Shown here: piece by piece, positions 45,658 through 57,837 of the stretch
Layout: each line of letters starts with the position of its first letter
How positions within the stretch are numbered: the first letter of the stretch is position 1
Assembly (NCBI GenBank): GCA_015183035.1
Contig: JACZZP010000004.1
Coordinates: forward strand, 1,054,001 to 1,118,000
DNA from: Meloidogyne chitwoodi
Taxonomy: Eukaryota; Nematoda; Chromadorea; Rhabditida; Meloidogynidae
DNA: 64,000 bases
Direction: 5' to 3'
Notes under the pieces: model-generated
What the model was told of the DNA's origin: nothing
What the model saw: the letters and a program-made list of their open reading frames with translations, nothing else
Database searches by the model: none
Position numbers and translations under genes: made by a program

Positions 45658-48629
45658 ATGGATATTATTTTGTTAATTTTAAAAACTATAAATTTATTTA
45701 CTGATACTATTGGTCTTTTATTGTTTGGAAATGTTATTTATCTCACTATAAAAAACAAGTACGAAATATCAGTTAATATTTAAATAAATGTATTTTTATA
45801 TTTTTTTAGAAATCTTCATACAGTCTGTCATATACTTCTAGGACTTTATTCTTTAAGCCAATCTTGTGCTAAAGTTTTATTGTTAATACCTTATATCCTT
45901 TTTATATTACAAAGTACATTGCCACTTAATATTTGCATTTTAATTTATTCCATACCAATAATATTGACAAGAAATACATTTCCTTTTATGTTTTTAATTG
46001 GAATTGATAGAATGTTTGGTATATGTTTTCCTTTTTGGTAAGTTTTACAATAAAATGAGAAAAAAAGTTTAACAAACAAGCTCAGCAAATATATACCCAT
46101 AAAGTTTGATTTTTTTTAATATTTTTACTTTATTGTTTTCAATTTTTGTTAGTTAGTCTTTAATCTATAACTTTAATCTGGGTTCGATTCCTTCATCAAA
46201 AATATAGAAATATATCTAATTCTTGTTGAATTTATTTTTCTTTTATTTTCTAATTTTTAAATTTTGATGCAAAAATAAAAGCCCAGAATTTTTGCCTGCT
46301 TATTTTTGGCAAGTATAAAGTTAATAAATTTTCATTAATTTATCTCTGCGGCACTGAAAAAAAGAATATGTGGCAGAGAACTTATTTAAAAAAATTCATC
46401 TTGAACTACTCAAAAAATAGAATTCCAAGCATTATATTATTTTTTTACTTTTTATAAACTAAATAATATATATATTTTTATTATTATTTAAAGGTATTCT
46501 CAAAAGAAAAGTAAACTTTACTGGTTTTCAATGATTTTTACGCCATTCTTTTATTCTATTTATTGCCTCTATTTAATGATTCCAGATTTAACTAATAATT
46601 CGTTTGTTTATTTAAATTTTATTTAAAATTATATTCAGGCCATCAGATTGTACACTAAATTACTTTAATAAAATTATTATAATCCTACAATATTTTTTTA
46701 TTTTTTCCACATTTTTTTGTTATTTAATTATATTATTAAAAGTAATTTGTGGAAAAGGACCGATAGGTAGTTAATTTTTTTTTAATTTCACTTTGTTTTG
46801 ATTTATAAAACCTAATGAACACAGACGAAATATACAGGTCCCTTTAAAACTCTTATTAGGACGGGAGTTAACAAAAGAGTAAAAGGAAATTAAAGGCCGC
46901 CCCAAAAATAATTTAAAAAATTCAAAAAGAATTAAAACTAGAATTGGCAGGAAATATAGTTAAAAAAATGCTTCGATGTAATCGATTAGTGTTTCGATTT
47001 TGGGGTGATCCAGTTAAAACATCTGATTATACATATATGAGCAAAAAGCATAGCAAATACCTAAGACATTATAGTTGCAGTTTGAAATAGAGTTACACGA
47101 GACCGAGAGTCTCGCCGAGACCGGACCGAGAGTCTCGCCCATTTTCCAATCTCGGTCTCGGTTTTACCAGGTCTCGGTCTCGGTACCGAGACCGAGAATC
47201 TCGACGCTCAGTCTCGCCGAGACCGAGACCAAATATACACCCCTAAAGATTGACTTTTTTTATTATTATTGCAGCGAAATGTTTAAATTTTCACTATTGG
47301 CAAATCGTTTTTCATTAACTCTTTTTCTCTATACACATACACTCATCATTCTTTAACTATAGCATTAATAAATTTAACTTCTTTAACCCTCTTGTAGGAG
47401 AGAAGAGAATATGGAAAGAAGATTTATCTAGATTTTAATTTTTCTAGAATTTAAGCGTGGTTTAGTTGTTAAAATGCTAGACTATAACTCTAAATGGATG
47501 GAGGTTCGATTCCTTTATAATGTACAGATATTAGTAACTAATTAATTAAATTAAATTTTCGACTGCGGCGCAAAAAGTGGTGAATTTTTGGCAACTAGAG
47601 TGCAATAACTTTTTAAAATTTTCGCCTGCGGCGCGAATATAGTCTTAATCTTTATAAGTTCACGAAAATCCGATCCGATACACGCATCAACCCAGGACAT
47701 CCCTGATATAAATGAACCTGCAATAAAAGACAAAAAAAATTAATTTTTTAATTATTTTTATTCATAATATAAGCTTTTTAACCAGTCGTAAACCATAATT
47801 TTCAATAACCGCTTACGGTATATTTGTTCTAACAATCCGTTAACCGGAGGGACAGATTATTAACCGGTCTTGATATACCCTAAATATAAAGGAGAAGATT
47901 TAAAGATACATATTTAATAAAATTGATATAATATTTTGAAAATTAATAGATAATAATGTAGATTTTAATATTTTTGAAAGTCTCGGTTAGTCTCGGGTCT
48001 CGGTATCGGTCTCGGGCCAAAATTTGGGTATCGGTCTCGATCTCGGTTTTGTCAGTCTCGGTCAATCTCGGTATCGGTTTTTCCCAAAAGTCTCGGTCTC
48101 GTGTAACTCTAGTTTGAAACATTCTAAAATTTTACTTTTCCTTACCTAAATAGGACAAAATTATTTAAATTTATTGTTTTATCTTTTTAAAATATATTTA
48201 TTTATTTTTAATTTAATAGGTCAATCTCTTCGTAAAGCAATTATAAAATCTTTGGCTATAATAATTTTTATTCAAAATTTTGGATGGATTGTTTTTATTT
48301 TGATTTTTAATAATTTAATTAATTATATCACAGATCCAGATAAATTACTAAAAGGATATGCTTGTGCGACAATTTTTTCTTCTATTTTTACAATTATTGA
48401 AGTTATTGCTCTTTTTATTACAAGGTAATTTTATAATATTTATTTACAAATATTAATTTTATTTTAAAATTAAAAGTTAATTTTTTAAATAAATTATAGC
48501 AGTGAACACAAGAATGCATTGAAAATAGAATTTAATTGGCTTTTGCTAATTTTAGGAAAAGTAGAAATGAACAATAGTGTTGTTATTACAAATATAAACC
48601 AGCGTAGGTATGCTCAGATCAGTGTATAA
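45658..48629 (+). CDS. Divergent serpentine (7TM) receptor
   Basis: The ATG at 45658 starts a TM1 exon with almost no extracellular N-terminus (MDIILLILKTINLF). The following exons are NLHTVCHILLGLYSLSQS through FMFLIGIDRMFGICFPFW (TM2-TM3, DRM at the DRY position), YSQKKSKLYWFSMIFTPFF (TM4), PSDCTLNYFNK ... VICGKGPI (extracellular loop and TM5), QSLRKAIIKSLAIIIFIQN ... VIALFIT (TM6-TM7) and the tail SSEHKNALKIEFNW, stop at 48627-48629. It is more divergent than the minus-strand receptors but follows the same exon logic. The intron before TM6 has been swollen to about 1.4 kb by a complete hAT element (47088-48111). Another intron at 46.0-46.5 kb contains a tRNA-like sequence. Confidence 0.78.
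46150..46195 (+). repeat. tRNA-like 3' half (SINE head?)
   Basis: The B-box-like CTGGGTTCGATTCCTTC closes a T-arm-like segment preceded by TAGTTAGTCTTTAATC. An anticodon arm cannot be built convincingly. It sits in a receptor intron. A GCCTGC and TGGCAAGT pair follows about 110 bp later, resembling the module after the tRNA-like sequence at 47460. Confidence 0.35.
47088..48111. mobile_element. Non-autonomous hAT element, 1024 bp
   Basis: Terminal inverted repeats TAGAGTTACACGAGACCGAG (on to A) match at both ends. They are flanked by exact 8-bp duplications GTTTGAAA at 47080-47087 and 48112-48119, which again fit nTnnnnAn. Dense TCTCGG/CCGAGA arrays occupy about 150 bp at each end. The interior holds a tRNA-like sequence (47457-47520) and the GCCTGCGGCGC module in two tandem copies, but no transposase. 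It lies in an intron of the plus-strand receptor gene. Confidence 0.93.
47457..47520 (+). repeat. tRNA pseudogene / SINE head
   Basis: This is the best tRNA-like sequence of the window. A D-arm region (GGTTTAGTTGTTAAAATG) precedes an anticodon stem TAGA/TCTA with the seven-base loop CTATAAC, and the T-arm is GGAGG-TTCGATT-CCTTT with wobble pairs. The acceptor arms do not pair, so it is not a working tRNA. Forty bases further the GC-rich module starts, suggesting the unit is a tRNA-derived SINE carried inside the hAT element. Confidence 0.5.
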
Positions 48630-48659
48630 AATTATGGGGAAAATTAATAAAATGTGGAA

Positions 48660-48960
48660 CATTAAAAAAATACTTTGGGAGAAGCGCCGGGGGGAATTGA
48701 AAATATTTTGGGCGTTGAAAGCCTGCGGCTTTGAAAGGGTCCTAGCAGGGATTTTTGCTTGGAATATGTGCGTAATTAGCGGTGTGAAGTTGTGGTGGGT
48801 TTTAAGTCGTGGTGGCGGCAAAAATGGTGGTGTAACCCTCCGGCGTTTGAGGGCCTTCGGCCCTCAAACGCCCCGTTAATGGTTGGAAAGTTTTTGGTGG
48901 TTTAAAAGCGTGGTGGAGGCAAAGGTGGTGGTGTAACCCTCAGGCGTTTGAGTAGAAAAA
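48660..48960. repeat. GC-rich island with a perfect hairpin and direct repeats
   Basis: The island is far less AT-rich than anything around it. At 48842-48872 GGCGTTTGAGGGCC and GGCCCTCAAACGCC form a perfect 14-bp stem with a TTC loop. The phrase GTGGTGGTGTAACCCTC, then one base, then GGCGTTTGAG occurs twice (about 48820 and 48928). Open frames on both strands are by-products of composition. Origin unknown; perhaps a transposon fragment. It follows the stop of the receptor gene by 30 bp. Confidence 0.6.
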
Positions 48961-49030
48961 AAATTAAAATATTTCAAAAATATTTTTTAAGTCAAAATTC
49001 TTTTAATGAGTTTTATTTTAAATTTTTATA

Positions 49031-49754
49031 CAGGGTGACCAGAAAGTTCGGAGTCACGTTTTAATTCACCATAACTTTTTTTATATTTTTTATTTTTAAA
49101 TAATTTTAAACTGATTTTATAGCCTATTCAATTCTATATTATAATACAAAATTTGTGATTATTTGGACGGTTATCACAAAAGTTATAGCCTTTTCCGTAA
49201 GGTATATCAAATTGTCCTCCCCAAAAATTCACTTCCTGTATCTCAACACTGAGAAGTCAGATTTGTGAGATCTCAAAAGAAATCAATAGAGCATACCTGC
49301 GACCCAGACTAATTTTTAATATGAAAACTGTACCTCTGGCATGGAAGGCTGTGAGTAGATGTAATTCGATTTTGGGAGGAAATGAAATTTTTTATTTTGT
49401 GAGTGTTGCGCGAAAATTTATATCTCTCCAAATACTAAGCTAAAAAATTTTTTATTCTATTATTTGTGAAGACCAGAGATCCCTCTAGATTCTAAAAAAA
49501 ATTTAAGTCAATCCCTCAATCCTTTCTCATTTTATAATTTTTTAAACACAAAAAGAGGTGCGAGTTTTGGTCAAAAATTTTCATCCGTGCGTTCGACACT
49601 GTATCGAAGCAGGTAGTAGAAATCTCTTAAACTCTTGATATTTCTTAATCCCTATTTATTTCTCTATCTTTTCATCTTTGTTTTATCTCGATAGCAAAAT
49701 TTTGACTTAAGTTATGATAAAAAATAAGTCACTCCGAACTTTCTGGTCACCCTG
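49031..49754. mobile_element. Mariner-type MITE, TA target site, 724 bp
   Basis: Inverted ends CAGGGTGACCAGAAAGTTCG (on to GAGT) match perfectly for about 24 bp, with TA at 49029-49030 and 49755-49756. The ends resemble those of the complete mariner at 16889 (CAGGGTGACAAAAAAGTTCG), so a related transposase could act on it. The interior has no open transposase frame and is not a simple deletion of the mariner at 16.9 kb. Confidence 0.92.
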
Positions 49755-49756
49755 TA

Positions 49757-50079
49757 GTTGTATATGTTTATTTTTTTAATAAACTTTTTTAATTTAAATT
49801 GATTCAAATGTGTAATCCTTATTATAATAACTATTAGATAAAAGTATTAATTTTTATAGGAACAAATGTAGTTAATAAAGATAATTAAAAATTTAGCCAC
49901 CCTTCCCCCAATCATATAAGTATTACCAAAATAATATATTTATGTTATTAATATGGACTGCGGTGTATCCAAATTTAGAATATATCTAATATCAAGGACT
50001 AATATTTTATAACAAATCGAAACAATCTTTAAATTTTACAAATATTTTTATTCTTTAGATACAAAGTGGAAAAGGATAA
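49757..50079. other. Short AT-rich spacer
   Basis: Nothing is seen between the mariner-type MITE and the 3' end of the next receptor gene. Confidence 0.5.
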
Positions 50080-52154
50080 CTAAATTGCTGTATTATTAAC
50101 CATTCTTGTTATATTAATATTTCTTTTAGTAACAATTCCAATTTGTCCAACAGATGTCGTTGAAACAGTCTGTAGAGATTTTCCAAAAAATAAATGGTTA
50201 AATGAGTTTTTAAATGCTCGATTGTATTCCTTACTAAAATATTAATTACTTTAATTTATAAATTAATATTAATTAAAACCTAAAAAAGTATAAAACAGGC
50301 ATATTACTACCATCAGCAGCAACATACATAAGTAAAGCTGGAACAACAATAAAAGTATCAATGTCTACTGCTGAGAATTTTAATAGAGGCAATATCATTA
50401 ACCAAACTTGTGTCTAATTTAAAAAATTTTCTTATTAAATTAGCTAAATTAAGTGTTTTTAGAGCTAAAAAATAATAAAGGAGTGACACCTTCTTTGAGG
50501 AATTTTTGTGACTTAACTATTTAACAGTTTTCTGCCACATGCACGCCAATTTTATCTTAACCATTTCAAAAACGCCCCAATCTACAATGATTGTAAAAAA
50601 CATTGCAGTTTGATAACGACTGGACGCGGTCTTTAATATTTATTATTATGTAAACCTACATTAACAAATCCTGTCATGTTAATAACAATAATTACAGTTA
50701 ATGATTTAATTAAACGACGATTTTTAGAACTAATTTCTTTTCTGGTAAACATTAATATCCAAATAGCTATATAACAAGCAACAGTCAATAAAGTATAAAT
50801 ATTTGCAGTTGCAAGGGTCTCCTGATTAATTTCAGGTTGAAGTAAGTCTCCAGTTGCGCACATTACAGGTCTAAGCATTAAACTTGAATTAATTATATTT
50901 TCATTTTTAGCAGAGAAAACGAAAGACAAAAGACCCTCATAATGCATAAAAGATATCGCATTATTAAAAAATATAATTCCATATTTTTGGAATTCCGACA
51001 AAAATATTCCGGAATTTCGGTTTTTCGGGAATTTGATCAGAATTATCTTAAATGCATATATCTGAAGCGAAATTTATGGTCTTGTGTTTGTAGTTGAGGA
51101 ATGTTAGAACAAAAAAACCTTTCAGGAAATTCAATAGCCATATCTAAAAATGTCCAAAATGTTCGCGATGTCCTTATAATTGTCAACAAAGCCATAATAC
51201 ACAAAGACTTGTAGCGATCATTAATGTACCTAAATAAATTTGTCATAATTAAAGTTCAAGTAATATTGTTATTTCAATTTTACTGTTTATGACTAAATGC
51301 TCTTAGATGATAAAGAATATAAACTACTCAGGAAAAATTCGATCAGATCTAGTCTGGCCCTGATAATTAAATAAAATAATACCAAATAGGAAAGGCAACA
51401 CTAAGTAGTCTATCAACTCCAACATAAAATTGAATTTGAGTTGCAAATGTTGTAAAAAGTAATGGAATAACTTGAATATAATAACAAGAACGAAGACTAA
51501 TAAAATTAATTCCAAATAAAAGAATAAAAAATTTAACGCTCATTCCAAAATGAAGGGGTAATAGAAAAAATGAATTTAAACCAATGTAAATATTACAACG
51601 ATGATGAAAACATCTAAAAACAAATTATATTTTTTTAAAGTAAATATTTTATTCTATTTATAGAAAATTACAAAATTTTACTTCTTTCAGCTTTTTATTT
51701 TATAGTTCCTTTAGAAATAATCTTTAAGCTACTAAAGCCAAAAAATTCCAAAATTTTATCCTTCGGTGCAGAAAGAATGATTGAAAATTGAAATTTAAAA
51801 CCTTTCATATATTGACCCATTTACAATATTTAATTAGAAATTTTTACTTAGAATTAAAAAATGGCTACGGAAAGAAATATTTAGTAACGAAATTTGTGGA
51901 CTTCTTTTTATATTTTTGACATAAAATAAAAAATATCAAAATTAACAAACTTATTTTTCCATGTTGTATATACCACAAATAAATTAAGAAAAAAAGCAAT
52001 TAAGCTTAAGAATGCAATACTACTATATTTTACTGTTAGAATGTATAAATTTCCTGTTGAGTTGTAATAATTAAAAGTCTTAATAATTAGAATAAAATAC
52101 AATTAAAATTTTAATAATTTTCATTATATTTACCGGATCATCAGGTTGCAGCAT
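50080..52154 (-). CDS. Serpentine (7TM) chemoreceptor-type GPCR
   Basis: The ATG at 52154 gives MLQPDDP. The TM1 exon contains VKYSSIAFLSLIAFFLNLFVVYTTW. The TM2-TM3 exon (FHHRCNIYIGLNSFFLL ... FYVGVDRLLSVAFPIW) carries DRL at the DRY position. A TM4 exon (YINDRYKSLCIMALLTII) and a long loop exon with conserved Cys (RPVMCATGD) lead to TM5 (IYTLLTVACYIAIWILMF). TM6 (RLIKSLTVIIVINMTGF) and TM7 (IDTFIVVPALLMYVAADGSN) follow. The tail exon SKEYNRAFKNSFNHLFF ends at 50080. The region 51.00-51.25 kb is hard to fit (its hydrophobicity is low for TM4), so the exon boundaries there are uncertain and a defect is possible. Family membership follows from the motif order and the tail signature shared with the neighbours. 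Confidence 0.7.
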
Positions 52155-53546
52155 CTTTTTAAATAATATTTTTTGTTATAATAATAATAATAAGATTTAT
52201 TTAAAAAATATTTAAAATTAACTACTAAATTTAATAAAAGTGATATTATTCTAAAACTTTTGAATAATTAAAAAAATTATTTAAAAAGTGTAAAATTAAA
52301 ATGAAAAGAAAAAAAAATAATATTTAAATTTTATCATTTTTAAATCAAAATTGTATAAAAATATAATTAATTTTAATTTATTAATTCATCTTTGAATTAT
52401 ATTAAACAAATTATTTTTATAAACAATTATAATTAGCCAAGTTTGGTATACTTTTTTAATGAAAAAGTACAAAATTAAAGTAAAAATTAAATGCTAAAAT
52501 TTTAAAAATTGTTTAAATATTGTACTTTTATTTAAAAAATAAATGGACCAATTAATTTTAATAACAAAAAATCAGAATATTTGTATTAAATTAATTATTA
52601 ATATTTTTAAAAATTGTTTAATATACAAAATATAATGCACTTCAAAAAATAATTAAATTAATTGCCAAATTTATTTAAATTTTTTATAATTATTTATATA
52701 ATTTATTAAAAATAATTTTATATTTAATATAAATTATTTATATTTAGAATATTTTGTTTTAATTTAGAATTTAAAATAAATTTATTAAATATTTATTTAA
52801 AAGTGATAAAAATTAAAATTACTATGTTAATTTGCTTTTTTAATAATAAATGTAATAATTAATTTAAAAAATTTATATAATTATCTTTCTAATTTTGTCA
52901 AAAATTAATTTACGTAATAAAATAGATTTTTAATATTTAAGAAAGTATAAATTTTTGTTAAATTTACGTAAAATTATTAAACTTATTTAAAATATTAAAT
53001 GAATAATTTTTTTTTTAAATTTAAAAAAATCTTGCATTGTTTAAATTACCTATTAATAAAATAAAATAAAATTAATTACTAAAAAATTTAATTATTACTT
53101 TAAAATTAATAATGTTACAAAAATACTTTAAAAAAAAAAAGTTTTAAATATAAATAATTAATAGATAATAGGTTATAATTAAATATTTTAAAACATTTTT
53201 TAAATTTAATTTATAAATAATAAATATAAAATTTACAAGAGTTAGGTATGTACTTATTAAAAATAATTTAATTATACCAAAATTTTATTTTAAAAACTAT
53301 TAATAATTTATTTTTAATTTTAAATTAAATTTCAATTTAAAGTAATAAATAAGTGAAAAAATAATAAAAAATTTAAAATTTGAAAAGAAATTTTTAATTA
53401 TTTTTGTGTGATAAAAGTTGAATTATCTACTTTAATTTGTGTTTATATTTTTTTATAAACATTTTTTAAATTACTCTACTCATTATAAATTTAAATTAAA
53501 AAATATATAAAAGTATTATCCCTCTCTTTCTCTTCTTTTATTAAAA
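52155..53546. other. AT-rich intergenic region
   Basis: 1.4 kb of nearly pure A/T sequence with no exon or repeat element recognised. It is the promoter side of the receptor to its left and the 3' side of the mutase gene to its right. Confidence 0.5.
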
Positions 53547-56500
53547 TTATCCTCTCTTTTCTGGTATAAGTGTTTTATATAATTTTTCAGGTTCACCGAG
53601 TATAAGACGATCACATAATTCTTTACCCTTAATAATAAAAAAATAAAAAATAAATTTTATTTTTTAAATTTACCTGAATAAAACAATGATCTTGATTAGA
53701 GACTTCATATTTCCAACCTCCAAAACGTCCTCTACTAAATATTTGATTTTCTTCAAGAATAGAGTGGCATCGAGAAAGTTCTGAATCTCTCTTAAAAATA
53801 TTTAATTATTATTTTTAAAAAATAAATATATTTTTAACTACTTGAATATTAGGTATAGGATATCCATATGGTAATGTTATTGAAAAAATTGAAACAATCT
53901 TTTCTCTTTTAATTATTGTTTTTTTAATAAGTCCTTCCACTGCTTTATCTCTAATTTCTTCTTCAGTAGACTTTAAATTAATTATTTATTTGTAAAAAAA
54001 GAATAAAAATACAATAAAATTAAAATAAATATTTTAAATAAATTTTGACTAGATATTTTAAAGGGAATATTTTAATTAAATATAATAAATTTATATTTTA
54101 TTAACCTAAAAAATAGAAAGTAAAATATATTTGTAATTTTTAATCATTTTTCAATTAAAAGATGAATAACTAACTGGATCATCAATAGACAATGCACAAT
54201 CACACATTACAGACCAATATTTATTTTTGTCAGGAGTAACATCTCCATAACTTTTTAATTTATTTTTAAAATTATATAAATTTAAATATTATTATTTATT
54301 TATTACCGTGAGAAAAAAGTAACTCGATAAAAAGGAACTTTTGGATCAGGAAAATATAGCCAAGTAAAATTCTTAAAAATAAATTAAATAAATAAAATAT
54401 TTAATTATTTAATAATTATTCTTTTACCTTACAAAATTCAGTAAATGGTAATTCTAAACCAACACCAACAATAATTACCTTAAATAATTCTTCTTTTAAT
54501 TAAAAAATAATTTAATTATAATTTTATTTATTTATTATGTTATTTTTTAATAATTATTATTTTTATTAATTTTAAATTAATTAAATTAATTAATTTATTA
54601 AATTTTTACCTTATTATGTTCTATTTGTAATGGAGAACATATTTTATTTTGTTCAACTAATAAATCTATAGGTCCAGAATTAATTAAAATATCATAACGA
54701 AGACGATATTCTCTTCCTTCACAATTTGTATAAATTAAACATTTTTTAAGATAATCAATTTTAGTTACCTTTTTAATTTATTTAAATATTATATTATTTT
54801 TTAATTATTTTACATACTTTGGTACCATATTTAAACCATTTTGAAGGTAACATTTGTTCCATTTTTTCCCAAACTGCCCCAGTACCTCCATACTTGGGAA
54901 ACTAAAAATTTTAAAAATTAAATTTTATAAATTTTATTTTTATAAATTTACAGTAAAATGAGTATTTGGTCCCCAACCGAAGTCTGCCTTCTATAATTTA
55001 ATTTAATTTAATTTAATTTAATTTAATTTAATTTAATTTAATTTAATTTAATTTAATTTAATTTAATTTAATTTAATTTAATTTAATTTAATTTAATTTA
55101 ATTTAATTTAATTTAATTTAATTTAATTTAATTTAATTTAATTTAATTTAATTTAATTTAATTTAATTTAATTTAATTTAATTTAATTTAATTTAATTTA
55201 ATTTAATTTAATTTAATTTAATTTAATTTAATTTAATTTAATTTAATTTAATTTAATTTAATTTAATTTAATTTAATTTAATTTAATTTAATTTAATTTA
55301 ATTTAATTTAATTTAATTTAATTTAATTTAATTTAATTTAATTTAATTTAATTTAATTTAATTTAATTTAATTTAATTTAATTTAATTTAATTTAATTTA
55401 ATTTAATTTAATTTAATTTAATTTAATTTAATTTAATTTAATTTAATTTAATTTAATTTAATTTAATTTAATTTAATTTAATTTAATTTAATTTAATTTA
55501 ATTTAATTTAATTTAATTTAATTTAATTTAATTTAATTTAATTTAATTTAATTTAATTTAATTTAATTTAATTTAATTTAATTTAATTTAATTTAATTTA
55601 ATTTAATTTAATTTAATTTAATTTAATTTAATTTAATTTAATTTAATTTAATTTAATTTAATTTAATTTAATTTAATTTAATTTAATTTAATTTAATTTA
55701 ATTTAATTTAATTTAATTTAATTTAATTTAATTTAATTTAATTTAATTTAATTTAATTTAATTTAATTTAATTTAATTTAATTTAATTTAATTTAATTTA
55801 ATTTAATTTAATTTAATTTAATTTAATTTAATTTAATTTAATTTAATTTAATTTAATTTAATTTAATTTAATTTAATTTAATTTAATTTAATTGTTAACT
55901 CATTTAATTTAAAAGTTTTTTTTATTAAATTTATTATATTTATTAAAGCTAATTTTAAAAATAAAATATTAATTAATTTAATTAAAATAATTTAATTATT
56001 TTTTACCTTTAATTCTTCTTTGCTCATTTCACAGAGTTCCTCAAGTTTATTTTGTGGTAATTTTGCTACTCTAGTTCCAACCCAACAAGATGACCTTTTT
56101 TAAAAAATAATACTAAATAAATATTTTATAATAAATTAATTAACATTTTACAAGTATCTACAGTCCAAACTTTTTTTGTATAAGGCTTAAAGAAAATATC
56201 AAGTATAGAAGGACCAAAATGATGAAGAACCCAACTCTCAAAATCTGTTGGTAATGAATTAGAATTATCTTCTTGCTATAAATTTTTAATTTAAAATAAA
56301 TATATATTTTTTTAAAAACATTTTCATAACGTTGCTTTAACTCTGATAAACATTTCCTTTTTATTTCTTCAGGAAATAATGGAACAGCAAATTGAGCTGG
56401 ATATGGAACAAGATTAATTCCTTTTAAATATATTTTTTATTTAAAAAATAAATTAAATAAATAAATAACCTTCTTCTCCATATAAATAATTTAAATCAAC

Positions 56501-56903
56501 CATACAATTACGTTCTAAATTATTCCATTCTTCTACTGCTTCTCTTGTTGCTTTATTTATTTATTATTTTATTTAAAAAATATTATTATTTTTTTCAAAT
56601 TTTATTAAATAAATCTTAACCTTTTTCATAATAAGGAAAATTATGTGAAAATGTAATATGTCCACCCATATCCCAAAGAAATCCATTTTTGTCACGTATC
56701 TTTAATTTTATAAAAAAATATTAATTAAATTAATTAATTAATTTTACAGTTCCAGAAAGACCTCCAGGTTTCATTTCTTTTTCTAAAATAATTAATTCAA
56801 TATTATTAATATCTTCTTCAACATTTTCTTCTTTTTTAAGTTCATTTAAGCGATAGGCAAAGCCTAATGTTGTTGGAGCACATCCAATACATATAATTCT
56901 CAT
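53547..56903 (-). CDS. glf: UDP-galactopyranose mutase (eukaryotic type)
   Basis: This flavoenzyme interconverts UDP-galactopyranose and UDP-galactofuranose, supplying galactofuranose for surface glycans; vertebrates lack it. The ATG at 56903 opens the FAD-binding segment ([22 protein letters not shown]), then [10 protein letters not shown] and the hallmark [19 protein letters not shown]. Later exons give [87 protein letters not shown], and the C-terminal block [20 protein letters not shown], stop at 53547. About 14 exons make roughly 470 residues, the usual length of the animal/fungal enzyme. One oddity: the dinucleotide motif reads GCAPTT instead of the usual GAGPTG. Another is an intron filled by a 900-bp ATTTA repeat (54994-55893) running to within a few bases of the 3' splice site. 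Confidence 0.93.
54994..55893. repeat. Pure (ATTTA)n pentanucleotide array, about 180 units
   Basis: There are 900 bp of uninterrupted ATTTA/TAAAT without a single visible variant unit. On the minus strand it occupies nearly the whole intron and ends a few bases before the acceptor ATTATAG of the exon reading [11 protein letters not shown]. Neighbouring introns of the same gene are 40-70 bp. Perfect homogeneity implies recent expansion; assembly length may be unreliable. Confidence 0.98.
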
Positions 56904-57837
56904 TTTTTTAATTAAAATATTTTAAATATTTATAAAGTAGTATTTTTATTTATTTTTTAAAAATTATTTAAATAAATAATTTTATTTATTTGTAAAAATT
57001 TTTTTGTTTTAAAATAAATAATAAATTATTTTTATGTTCACAAATATTTTAAAATATTTATAAAGATATATAATAATAATATATGTATCTTTATTTTATA
57101 TCTATATTTGAACGTCAAATAATAAACTGGTCAACATATTTTTTTCTTTCTTTTTATTATTTTAACCCTTCTCGACATTTAATGGATTTTGCGCAAATTC
57201 AATTTATTAAAAATAAAAAATGTATTTATTTAAAAATAATTAAAGATGAAATATTTAAAATAATATCCTGCTTGACATATTTCTTTTTTTTTTTTAATAT
57301 TTTATTTAAATATATATATAATATTTTTATCTGATATCCAAAAAAGGAGAGAAAAGCTAATTAATATATTTTATATTGATCATTTTATCTGAGCAATGAT
57401 TATTTTATTATTAAATTTATTTTATGTTAAAAACTAATTTTTTTAAATATTTTACTTTTAAACATAATTAAAAATAGGTATGAAGCAGGGATGCATATCG
57501 TGTCTTATCGTATTTTACCGAACGATATGCATCCCTGGTACATATGTATCCATGACTAAGTGATTGTGGAGAAAAATTTAATAAGATTTTATTAGCCAGA
57601 ATCCTGAAATATATTATGTATACTAATATGTAATTATATTTTTATTAACTCTTATTTAATCTAAAATAAAAGAAATTCTTATTAATTTTTTAGCAATAAA
57701 AATGATAAAATTGAAAAAACAATTAAAAAGTATTTAACTAAAATTATTTTTTTCCATTTTTATAAAATACTATTTATTACGAGTTAAAAAAGATATAATA
57801 AAATATTTTATTTTATTTGAATTCTTTCTTTTTAATT
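56904..57837. other. AT-rich intergenic region
   Basis: No supportable exon. It contains the small palindrome at 57486-57537 and otherwise plain AT-rich DNA upstream of the mutase gene. Confidence 0.5.
57486..57537. mobile_element. 52-bp hAT-like foldback fragment
   Basis: CAGGGATGCATATCG and CGATATGCATCCCTG are perfect inverted repeats separated by 22 bases. CAGGG ends are typical of hAT elements, so this looks like an extreme deletion derivative with only the two ends left. The flanking 8-mers (GTATGAAG, GTACATAT) are not a clear duplication. Confidence 0.55.

Noticed and set aside
46150..47520. Functional tRNA genes at the tRNA-like sequences
   Set aside because: Acceptor stems do not pair and D or anticodon arms are degraded.
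48552..48879. Overlapping frames on both strands
   Set aside because: They follow from the GC-rich island with few stops; no protein-like composition.
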